This document shows, in pieces, positions 31,167 to 40,019 of a DNA stretch of 64,000 nucleotides; positions within the stretch are counted from its first letter, which is position 1, and each line of letters begins with the position of its first letter. A program made the translations under genes and the position numbers. The DNA comes from Saccharomyces paradoxus (lineage: Eukaryota > Ascomycota > Saccharomycetes > Saccharomycetales > Saccharomycetaceae). The stretch is from positions 186,001 to 250,000 of the forward strand of contig NC_047496.1 in assembly GCF_002079055.1 (NCBI RefSeq). The letters run 5' to 3'. Below the pieces are notes generated by a model, which searched no databases, was not told where the DNA came from, and was given only the letters and a program-made list of their open reading frames with translations.

Positions 31167-31843
31167 TAGTTATATATTAATATGCCTGCGATCCGATTTA
31201 TTTCTTTTTCAAGGTTCTTCCGAATTTCGTCATATTGAGTTGGCGATTGTTGGCGATGGCAGTCCCTCGACATTTTTCGGATGGAAATAGCCAAAAGACA
31301 TCGGAAACACGAATGGCGCGCAGATCAAGGAGGGCTCGGGCTCGGGCTAAGACAAAGAGGGTCCTTTCGCCGTGCTGGTGTTACTGTGGCGGATAAACCC
31401 AGTGCCCCACTTTTCTCGAGGAGTTCAAACAAGCAAAAAGAGAAAGCGTTGCTACGTCATATGAGTCAGTCCGGGTAAAATATGGGTGCTGTCTAAAAAT
31501 AGTTCAACGAAAAAGTTTGGTTTTGACCATGCCCCGGCCGTCCAGATCAAAGCCATTTTACATCGTCTTCGGCCTTGATAAGCCAAGGGGAAGGAAAGGC
31601 TTAGACTGTGTCACGCACGGCATCTATCCTGTACCATCAGTAATCAGTAGTAATCGGGATGGCATTGTCTAAGTACCTGTTTCATCATGACTCCGCACTC
31701 ATTGTAAGTGAAAAAAAATAACTCCCCAAACCTAGTGGCACAGCTTCATTAAATATGCCATCCTAAAATTTGGAAATTAGGGGTATATTACCCGCCGGTG
31801 CATTTAAATTATCCTTTTCTCCGTTCGTCCAATATTTTATGCC

Positions 31844-31950
31844 ACGGCGGCTATTTGAGTTTTTGTGGAAATCTCCTTCATTAATAAGTGTCAGCCTTGT
31901 GTCTCAAATGCAATTTAACAGGGAAAGGGCGCGAGACTTCGGCGGCAAAA
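31844..31950. promoter_or_regulatory. Two URS1 elements in the IME2 promoter
   Basis: ACGGCGGCTATT at 31844-31855 and TTCGGCGGCAAAA at 31938-31950, about 550 and 455 bp before the IME2 ATG. Ume6 binds GGCGGC cores, repressing early meiotic genes during growth and recruiting Ime1 in meiosis. Position and sequence agree with the known IME2 upstream region. Confidence 0.8.
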
Positions 31951-32400
31951 AGCCACAGACAAGCGCTGGTTGCAAAAAGTCAAAGAAGTAATGAGCGAAA
32001 TCAAATAGATATATTAAGGTAGCAAGTCACTGGTCTGTTCATTTTCTTTTCCTGAATCACTTCTTCTGTTTCATATATTCATATCATTTTTATTTCCCAA
32101 AATTACTCAACGAAAAAGAAGTTACAAGATCTATTCTTTAAAATAGTTTACGGTTACCTTTACTTTACCCTCTCCTTCCTCAGTTTGTTACCCCTTCTCT
32201 TAAAAGTTTTGTTTTTTTGATTAAATATATAAAGGGACACTCCAGTCGGTTAAGGTGGCTGTCTAAAGAATATAAACTAGGATTTATTTATCAGGCTTAT
32301 CAGAAAAATTAATCATTTTCATATATTTATTGAAAAGGAACGCGACACAGACGTAAAAAAAAAAAAAGAAGAACACTAACCTTTACTTAATAAGTCATCT

Positions 32401-34341
32401 ATGGTTGAGAAACGTTGTAGGCAGAGCTCCAGTAGCGGCTCGGAGTTCAGTGTTCCTCCTGATGTCGATAACCCGCCTCTTTCTATTCCTTTGAAAACTC
32501 TATCAGACAGATATCAACTGATCGAAAAATTGGGTGCCGGATCTTTTGGTTGCGTAACCTTGGCTAAAGCGCAATTCCCTTTGTCGAACATATTAGGTGA
32601 ACAGCAACAAGATATGAGGGGTACCTTAATGGATCAGCCCAAAAATGGCCATCAAAACTATATAACAAAGACTCAGGGAGTTGTAGCTATAAAGACAATG
32701 ATGACAAAACTGCATACACTTCAAGATTATACTAGAGTCAGAGAAATTAAATTCATATTGGCTATCCCGGCAAATGACCATCTGATACAAATTTTTGAAG
32801 TCTTTATTGATTCTGAAAATTACCAACTACACATTGTAATGGAATGTATGGAACAAAACTTATATCAAATGATGAAACATAGAAGACGTCGAGTTTTCTC
32901 GATTCCTTCTTTAAAATCCATTCTATCACAGATATTAGCTGGATTAAGGCACATCCATCAACACAATTTCTTCCACAGAGACTTAAAGCCTGAAAATATC
33001 CTCATCACACCAAGTACCCAGTATTTTGAAAAGGAGTACATGAACCAGATTGGCTATCAAGATAATTATGTTATCAAGTTGGCGGATTTTGGCTTGGCGC
33101 GTCATGTTGAAAATAAAAACCCATATACCGCCTACGTCTCCACAAGATGGTATAGATCACCTGAAATATTATTAAGAAGTGGTTATTATTCTAAACCTTT
33201 GGATATATGGGCATTCGGGTGTGTCGCAGTGGAAGTTACTGTATTTAGAGCTCTTTTCCCCGGTGCTAATGAAATCGATCAAATATGGAAAATTCTAGAA
33301 GTTCTTGGTACACCTATCAAACGTTCTGATTTTGCTAATACAAACCACATTACAGCCCCACCACCTGGTGGATTTTGGGATGATGCCAGCAACTTGGTCC
33401 ATAAATTAAACTTGAAGTTGCCTTATGTAGAGGGTTCTTCATTGGATCATCTACTTTCTAGCTCTCAACTATCTGATTTATCCGACGTTGTCAAAAAATG
33501 TTTAAGATGGGATCCTAATGAAAGAGCTACAGCTCAAGAGCTTTGTGAAATGCCATTTTTTGAAAACACCGTGGCATCCCAAGTAGACACAAGAGCCGAT
33601 GTAACCAATACAGAACAAGCACTCATTTTTGCAGGTATAAACCCAGTGGCGGCGAACACAAAGCCTATATATTTTAACTCTTCAACAAAGTTGCCTATTG
33701 AAACAGAGCCTAATGGTATTGATGGTAGCAACAACGATCGCAGTTCTGATGCTATGTGCTCACCAACATTGAATCAAGAAAAACTAACTTTAGTAGAATT
33801 TTTAAACGAGTTCGTTGAAGAAGATAATGATGATCACTCAATACCTGATGTTGGTACAGATTCCACTATCTCAGATTCTATCGATGAAACTGAATTATCA
33901 AAAGAAATCCGTAATAATTTGGCACTTTGTCAGCTACCAGATGAAGAAGTCTTGGACCATTCATTATCGAATATTAGACAGTTGACAAATGATATTGAAA
34001 TTATAAATAAAGATGAAGCTGACAACATGGAACAGCTATTCTTCGACTTGGAAATTCCTGAAAAGGATGAATTTCACAGAAAACAACCGTTTAATGACCA
34101 TGCAGATATTGATGAAGATATCGTTCTACCTTATGTGAATAACTCAAACTACACACATACAGATAGGCCATATCATAAAGGTGATAATTTTTTGGCTGAT
34201 GCGTCATTGGGGGATTCATTTAATTCAATGCCAGATTTTACTCCAAGAAGTTTCTTAATACCTACATTAAAAAAATCACGAGAAAAGTTCGAGCCTCATC
34301 TATCTAACCCAAATCAACATTTTGGGAATGTAACCTTCTAA
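32401..34341 (+). CDS. IME2: Ime2, meiosis-specific Ser/Thr protein kinase
   Basis: A complete 646-residue kinase, one residue longer than the S. cerevisiae protein. Kinase domain about residues 38-386: glycine loop GAGSFG (45-50), Lys98 in VVAIKTM, catalytic HRDLKPEN (192-199), DFG 229-231, and the MAPK-like TAY activation motif (Thr243, Tyr245) followed by TRWYRSPE. A 40-residue insert between the glycine loop and Lys98 is typical of the fungal RCK/MAK family member Ime2. The C-terminal half is acidic and unstructured and controls protein stability. Ime2 drives entry into meiosis by acting on Sic1, Ndt80 and others. The control region with two URS1 sites makes it an early meiotic gene. Confidence 0.97.
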   Translation: MVEKRCRQSSSSGSEFSVPPDVDNPPLSIPLKTLSDRYQLIEKLGAGSFGCVTLAKAQFPLSNILGEQQQDMRGTLMDQPKNGHQNYITKTQGVVAIKTMMTKLHTLQDYTRVREIKFILAIPANDHLIQIFEVFIDSENYQLHIVMECMEQNLYQMMKHRRRRVFSIPSLKSILSQILAGLRHIHQHNFFHRDLKPENILITPSTQYFEKEYMNQIGYQDNYVIKLADFGLARHVENKNPYTAYVSTRWYRSPEILLRSGYYSKPLDIWAFGCVAVEVTVFRALFPGANEIDQIWKILEVLGTPIKRSDFANTNHITAPPPGGFWDDASNLVHKLNLKLPYVEGSSLDHLLSSSQLSDLSDVVKKCLRWDPNERATAQELCEMPFFENTVASQVDTRADVTNTEQALIFAGINPVAANTKPIYFNSSTKLPIETEPNGIDGSNNDRSSDAMCSPTLNQEKLTLVEFLNEFVEEDNDDHSIPDVGTDSTISDSIDETELSKEIRNNLALCQLPDEEVLDHSLSNIRQLTNDIEIINKDEADNMEQLFFDLEIPEKDEFHRKQPFNDHADIDEDIVLPYVNNSNYTHTDRPYHKGDNFLADASLGDSFNSMPDFTPRSFLIPTLKKSREKFEPHLSNPNQHFGNVTF

Positions 34342-36077
34342 TAATCCATCGTTTTACTAATGAATCGTTAGGCACAGTTATATACTTATGTATATACGTA
34401 TATATACATGTATATTATATTACTATGCATTCACCTAAATAGCTACTGCTCTACTTAATACAGTGCTTTCTTGATGGCTTTATATTTGTACTATAACACA
34501 ACTATTTTGCGTTATAGTTCAAAAATATATCTTGTTTCTTCTTTTATTTGGACACTTTTGTGATCTCTTGCTCTTGGCGGCTACTTGTTTAGTCAGAAAC
34601 ATAATAAAAAGGTCTGAAAAAGTAGAACGAGGTCACATGCATTGTTACCCGGGCTGAGATCGTAACTTCTCTTTTTGGTATGTTTATTCGTATAAGTTGC
34701 CTGTTGTCCACAGGCAATGCACTAAAGAAAATAAAAACGGCATTAATACTAAAACAACAAGAGGTGTAACCTATGAGAAACTAGTGTATGTATGTTAGTT
34801 GAAAAAAAATGCAACGTTATGCCCGGTAAATTCTCAAAAAACCCTATTACTGCATACGAAGAAATCACAAGAGAAACCTTTCGGTTTGGAAAAGCTCACA
34901 GTGCGGTTCCATGGAGCCAGTGATGATATAGCGCAACCCAAGAAAAAATCTGGCCTACATGCAAGGAAGGAGAGTTAGTCAAAAGCATTCTTTTCCCTAG
35001 AAGTTGGTGCATATATGGAATCGTTAAAAGACATTACCCCCAAATTCTTCTCTAAACGATGTGCTTTGCCTTTCTTTGTTTTGGTTTTTTATGTCGGTCG
35101 TTTGAGACCCCTTGCGGAAAATCGAGATCGCCGAATGGCACGCGAGGGAAGGGGAATAAGGTTTAAAGGCACTGAAACAATAGGCAAGAAGCAGGAGGGA
35201 GTCGACATACGAGACTAACGTGGCCGCGTTCCTAAGGCCACATATCAGTACAACGGATTTTAACCTGCCGGTAAAAGGATGAACCTAGTAACGAAAATAT
35301 AAGTAAAGAATTCGGGTATACTCGTCTTCAAACAGCAGGATTTATATGAGTCTTTTTTATGTTTTAACCTTTTATTTTGCACGACGTGCAGCTCATGAAA
35401 TTTTAACGAGGTGGAAAGCCGGATAATCAACCAGTATCAGGCACGAAGGCACCCTCGTATATGCATGCTGTTGAAACTCTGTTTCGCTGAACTAACAATC
35501 ACACAGATAGAGGTCACCGAGAAAAGTTGCGACCCCATGGAAGGTCGATCTCTTCGTTTGGCTTTGCTTGGCTGGCGGCATTGCGCTTCTTCGCTTATAC
35601 CCGTCTTTTGACGCTCGAGCTCGTTCATTGAGATACCATTATTCTTGCACATTTTCTGGCTTTTTTCGCAACTCGGGTACATGTAATCATGCACACAGAA
35701 GGTGCTGTAGGGTGAAAGTTCCTTTGTGTTTGTCGTTTGCTTTTAATGCCAAACTTTTTGATGATTAATAACCACCTCTTTTTCCTTCAGAAAACCTTAT
35801 TTTTGTTCTTGGATAATACTAGGAAGTATATAAGGAACCTCGGTTTGGTATTGCACGGCTATATACATCTGAGAAACTTTGTATAAAAGGTGGCTACCCT
35901 ATTCATACCCTGGTATCTATAAGTCATCTCATCACTTTTTTGTTGAAAAAGGAAAGAGGGAAATATACCTGATTCAAGCTACACATTTGCTTCTATTCAA
36001 GACAAAAAGATAATCGGCAACGTTGGATAAGATTAGTGTTCTCGTCAGAAAGTTACAAACATAGCTTCATCTTCAAA
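34342..36077. other. Long intergenic region IME2/SET4
   Basis: 1,736 bp between two plus-strand genes, the longest gap in the window. It contains a TA/GTATA-rich stretch at about 34380-34420 after IME2, a full Reb1 site TTACCCGG at 34645-34652, and an 11-of-11 ARS core match TTTTATGTTTT at 35355-35365. Short open frames in it show no protein-like signature. It probably holds the SET4 promoter and perhaps a noncoding transcript or replication origin. Confidence 0.5.
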
Positions 36078-37763
36078 ATGACTTCGCCAGAATCACTATC
36101 TTCTCGTCACATTAGGCAAGGAAGGACATACTCAACCACAGACAAGGTCATATCACGGTCGTCGTCGTACTCATCAAATAGTTCTATGTCTAAAGACTAT
36201 AGCGATCATACACCCTTGTCCGTGAGCAGTGCAGCTTCAGAGACATTACCTTCGCCTCAATATATGTCGATAAGGACATTCAACACAATGCCCACAGCCG
36301 GTCCAACGCCTTTGCATTTGTTTCAAAATGAAAGAGGTATTTTCAATCATCATTCTTCTTCGAGCTCATCAAAAACGGCATCAACAAATAAAAGAGGTAT
36401 AGCAGCAGCGGTAGCCCTGGCAACGGCTGCCACAATACCATTTCCACTAAAGAAACAAAGTCAAGAGGATAACTCCAAGGTCCCGGTAACACGTAATGAA
36501 CCATCAAAACAAAATAAAGTCGCACCTTCTGTGGCAGCAGAAGGTATCAAACCTAAAAATGGTTGCATCTGTGGTTCAAATGAGTCTAAAGATGAGTTGT
36601 TTATACAGTGTAACAAATGTAAAACATGGCAGCACAAACTATGTTACGCTTTCAAAAAATCAGATCCGATAAAAAAAGATTTTGTTTGCAAAAGATGTGA
36701 CAGTAAAAAGGAAGTACAGGCTAATCAAGTGAAACCAATGATATTCCCTAGAAAAATGGGAGATGACCGACTATTTCAATTTTCATCCATAGTGACAACT
36801 TCAGCATTGAGCGCAAATCAGTCTGTAAGCAACATAGGGGAACAGCCCAAAAAACGTCAACTTCATTGTACCACCCCAACAACTGAAAACAGTAATAATA
36901 TACGGAAAAAATTGAAGCATGAAAGGCAGGTAGTATCAAGCCACTTTCTGAAGCCGTTATTGAATGGGATAAGTTCTTCCAAAGAGGCGGAGTTCAAACC
37001 TATAACAATATCAGAGTACAAGGACAAATATGTTAAAATGTTCATCGACAGCCACTATGATGACGACTGGGTCGTCTGTTCTAACTGGGAAGACTCAAGA
37101 TCAGTTGATATTGAGATAAGAAAATCATCAAACGGAAGAGATTTTGGCGTCTTCATTACAGATTCTTGTGTTAAAGGCGAGCTAATTCAAGAATATTTGG
37201 GCAAAATTGACTTTCAAAAAAATTATCAGACGAATGCAAACAACGATTATCGCTTGATGGGAACAACGAAACCTGAAGTATTATTTCATCCACATTGGCC
37301 TTTATGTATAGACTCTCGAGAAGCGGGCGGATCGACAAGATACGTAAGACGAAGTTGTGAGCCTAACGTGGAGTTGATAACGGTAAGGCCGCTCAACGAA
37401 AAACCAAGAGGAGATAATGATTGTAGAGTTAAATTTGTTTTAAGGGCAATAAGAGATATTCATAAGGGAGAAGAGATAAGCATTGAATGGCAATGGGATT
37501 TGAGAAATCCTATTTGGGAGATAATAAATTCCTCTAAAGATTTGGATTCCCTACCGGATCCTGACAAGTTCTGGTTGATGGGGTCAATAAAGACTATTTT
37601 AACAAATTGTGATTGCGCATGCGGGTACTTGGGCCATAATTGTCCTATAACTAAAATCAAAAAATTTTCTGAAGAATTTATGAGGGATACGAAGGAATCT
37701 CTATCTAATAAATCCTACTTCAATACAATAATGCACAACTGTAAGCCACAAACGAAATTTTAA
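36078..37763 (+). CDS. SET4: Set4, PHD- and SET-domain chromatin protein
   Basis: A 561-residue protein starting MTSPESLSSRHIRQG; S. cerevisiae Set4 has 560. A PHD finger covers about residues 162-215 (GCICGSNESKDELFIQCNKC, then WQHKLCYAF and FVCKRCDS). The SET domain lies at about residues 350-480 (GRDFGVFITDSCVKGELIQEYLG; RRSCEPNVELITVRP; GEEISIEWQWD). The usual NHSC motif is RRSCEPN here, and no methyltransferase activity is established for Set4 or its paralogue Set3. It has been linked to stress responses and ergosterol gene control in low oxygen. The frame is open for 14 codons upstream but without ATG, so 36078 is the start. Confidence 0.95.
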   Translation: MTSPESLSSRHIRQGRTYSTTDKVISRSSSYSSNSSMSKDYSDHTPLSVSSAASETLPSPQYMSIRTFNTMPTAGPTPLHLFQNERGIFNHHSSSSSSKTASTNKRGIAAAVALATAATIPFPLKKQSQEDNSKVPVTRNEPSKQNKVAPSVAAEGIKPKNGCICGSNESKDELFIQCNKCKTWQHKLCYAFKKSDPIKKDFVCKRCDSKKEVQANQVKPMIFPRKMGDDRLFQFSSIVTTSALSANQSVSNIGEQPKKRQLHCTTPTTENSNNIRKKLKHERQVVSSHFLKPLLNGISSSKEAEFKPITISEYKDKYVKMFIDSHYDDDWVVCSNWEDSRSVDIEIRKSSNGRDFGVFITDSCVKGELIQEYLGKIDFQKNYQTNANNDYRLMGTTKPEVLFHPHWPLCIDSREAGGSTRYVRRSCEPNVELITVRPLNEKPRGDNDCRVKFVLRAIRDIHKGEEISIEWQWDLRNPIWEIINSSKDLDSLPDPDKFWLMGSIKTILTNCDCACGYLGHNCPITKIKKFSEEFMRDTKESLSNKSYFNTIMHNCKPQTKF

Positions 37764-38351
37764 AAATAATAGTGATCATTTTAATTTTTTTGAAAGCTTA
37801 GTATTATCATATTTTTTCTCCTGAACTTCGATTTTAGTATTTTCACACTGGTCCTTATTTTTTTGCTTTTAATTTAGTTTTGATGTTGAAAGCGTGAATA
37901 TTAAAACACTTTTATAATACTTCACCATTTTGTAACTATAGAGAATAATTCATGCTTTATTTATGAATACCACAGTTTCGTTTAAAGTAATTAGGCATCA
38001 ATGATTAATTGAAAGGTTCGTTACTGACGTTAAAATTAACCCTATCTTTTCTTTTAAAGGCCGCCTTACCCCTATAACTTATAATAGACTGATTGAAAAA
38101 TTTCTTTGATATGAAGGGTAAAGTGTTTATTAATAGATAGCTCTAAATATGAATTTTTTCAAAGGGAATTTTATGGTTCACGATACTTATTTGCTTTCTG
38201 TGATAATATGTCATTTTTTACGTAGCAAATTTTAAAGCTTCAAATTATAACTCATTTGCATCTGATTCACCCATTTTAGCTGAATATAAAAATTAGCAAG
38301 AACTTCGTGACTCAGGCATAAGAAAATCATAGATTTGTTGAATATAAAACT
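37764..38351. other. Intergenic region SET4/PAM16
   Basis: 588 bp between plus-strand genes, containing the SET4 terminator (T-rich around 37780-37870) and the PAM16 promoter. AT-rich; no repeat, RNA gene or clear binding site recognised. Confidence 0.5.
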
Positions 38352-38801
38352 ATGGCTCACAGGGCTTTCATACAAGTTATAATCACAGGAACGCAAGTTT
38401 TTGGAAAAGCATTCGCCGAGGCGTACAGACAAGCGGCTTCACAATCAGTGAAACAAGGTGCTACAAATGCATCTAGGAGGGGAACAGGAAAAGGCGAATA
38501 TGGTGGTATTACATTAGATGAGAGTTGCAAAATTCTGAATATTGAAGAACCCAAAGGCGATTTAAACATGGACAAGATTAATGACAGGTTTAAGTACCTA
38601 TTTGAAGTCAATGACAAGGAAAAAGGTGGGAGCTTTTATTTACAGAGTAAAGTTTATCGAGCAGCAGAAAGATTAAAATGGGAACTTGCTCAGAGAGAGA
38701 AGAATGCGAAGGCGAAAGCAGGGGATACTTCAACAGCGAAACCTCCTCCGAATTCGCCAAATTCAACTGGTGCAAATAATAGTGCAAGCCGCAATCAATA
38801 G
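38352..38801 (+). CDS. PAM16: Pam16 (Tim16), regulatory subunit of the mitochondrial import motor
   Basis: A complete 149-residue protein, the expected length. The N-terminus (MAHRAFIQVIITGTQVFGKAF) is a hydrophobic stretch that contacts the inner membrane. The J-like domain spans about residues 54-117 (LDESCKILNIEEPKGDLNMD, then INDRFKYLFEVNDKEKGGSF); the HPD motif of true J-proteins is absent, as always in Pam16. The tail is a Pro/Ser/Asn-rich extension. Pam16 pairs with the J-protein Pam18/Tim14 in the matrix-side PAM motor and holds it at the TIM23 channel, restraining stimulation of Ssc1. It precedes the snR37 region. Confidence 0.96.
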   Translation: MAHRAFIQVIITGTQVFGKAFAEAYRQAASQSVKQGATNASRRGTGKGEYGGITLDESCKILNIEEPKGDLNMDKINDRFKYLFEVNDKEKGGSFYLQSKVYRAAERLKWELAQREKNAKAKAGDTSTAKPPPNSPNSTGANNSASRNQ

Positions 38802-39112
38802 TCAAGAAAACTTCCATTGTGATATCACAAGTGTTATCGAAGCATGCACCATCGCATATATTTTGCCCTAGTTGGTTACTTCTTGTACGTTAGGAATTTT
38901 CAATCACTACTCTTGTATTTAGTCAATATCAGTATATGTACTAAAGTAAATATACTCGGATACCAATTCGATATGCGCACTCTGCACGAAAATAAAAATA
39001 AAAGTTTAGCACCATAATTAAGCTAGTTTTGGATAGTACAATTCGTTAGTATCAAGACAAGTCCATCTATGCAGATACTACGAAAGATGGGACAAAAAAT
39101 ATACAAAGTATA
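38802..39112. other. Intergenic region PAM16/snR37
   Basis: 311 bp between the PAM16 stop and the inferred snoRNA 3' end. It should hold both terminators. AT-rich, nothing else seen. Confidence 0.45.
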
Positions 39113-39500
39113 AACTGTCTTATCATGAAGAAGAGTCGCTTAGGAATTTAAACTTTCAAATCGCATTACGCAATTCTCTAAAAACGCGAACCTTTCCCTA
39201 ATATGTAATTAGAGAACTTCCTCAGAATAATATTCAATCTAAGAAACCGGAAACGAAATGAAAATTGTAACTACTTTGTTTAGGAGTAGTCAAGATTCAT
39301 TCAGCTATGGGTTATGATGAAATGATTAGGTTATTCTCGTTCCAGTATTAACTTATTACGTAATATGAGCTCAAAAGAGCAAGCTCCTCATCACTCAAAC
39401 TCCATAACATGAAGAACGAAAATAACCCAATCTTTAGGTTTCTATGATATAATGAAATTAATATTATCTAAAGATAGTATTAACCACTACTGATGTTAGC
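39113..39500 (-). ncRNA. snR37: Probable snR37 H/ACA snoRNA
   Basis: S. cerevisiae has the 386-nt H/ACA snoRNA snR37 between PAM16 and GSM1. Here the minus strand offers a fitting transcript. A TATAAATA box lies at 39589-39596 and a Reb1-like CCGGGTCA at about 39640-39648, both upstream of the RNA on the minus strand. The transcript would end at ACA plus three nt (ACA at 39118-39116, end 39113). Near its 3' part an 8-bp stem TTCTCTAA/TTAGAGAA is enclosed by CTTAG/CTAAG, as in a 3' H/ACA hairpin; an AGAATA H-box candidate lies upstream. snR37 guides pseudouridylation of 25S rRNA. Ends are approximate and strand is inferred from these signals. Confidence 0.55.
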
Positions 39501-40019
39501 GTTCTGAGAAAAAAATCAAAGAAGATTTTAGATTTAGAAAAAAAAAATGGAAGAAAGAAGTTGTTACCAATCGGACAGCACTAGCTCTATTTATACTTTT
39601 CTGTTGTGCCAGAACAGGAAAGAAAATTTTCCGATTTAGTGTGACCCGGCTGAAGTAAAAGAAGGAAGTAAATAGGTAGGGTTTTATTGACAAGTAGAAA
39701 TCCATTATTCAATATTGAATAATCTAGCATACTTTTGAGTTTAATAAGAATTCCTGGAATCCACCATATATCAATTAATAAATTATGCGTAGAGGTTTTC
39801 AGTAAAGTGTGTTTCAGGTGATGATTTTAAATGTTTGCCGAATTTCAAGAAATAAAATTAACAACTTAAAATGTACATAAACATAAATATTAACGTAAAC
39901 ACGGAACATAAATAATGAATGCAATAGAATATAAGATGGGAAATCTAAGCAAATAATAAACAACAAAATCAAAGAAAAACCATGACCAGTTACTCATTTC
40001 TACTAAAAAGGAATATAAG
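39501..40019. other. snR37 promoter and GSM1 3' side
   Basis: 519 bp with the minus-strand TATAAATA box and Reb1-like site described for snR37. An 11-of-11 ARS core match on the minus strand (TAAACATAAAT as read on plus) lies at 39878-39888, next to further A-rich strings, so a replication origin is possible but unproven. Confidence 0.5.

Larger units (their letters stand above)
31021..32400. other. Divergent intergenic region PRM10/IME2
   Basis: 1,380 bp that act as the large IME2 control region. Visible sites: pheromone elements near PRM10, a GGGCTC hexamer repeated nearly three times at 31332-31348, a Gcn4/AP-1-type TGAGTCA at 31462-31468, a Reb1 site CCGGGTAAA at 31471-31479, a second Reb1 core TTACCCG at 31788-31794, and two URS1 elements (31844 and 31938). 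A short A12 run lies just upstream of IME2. No RNA gene was recognised. Confidence 0.6.

Noticed and set aside
36036-36077. Longer SET4 starting 14 codons upstream
   Set aside because: The upstream codon is GTG and not ATG; the ATG at 36078 matches the known Set4 start.
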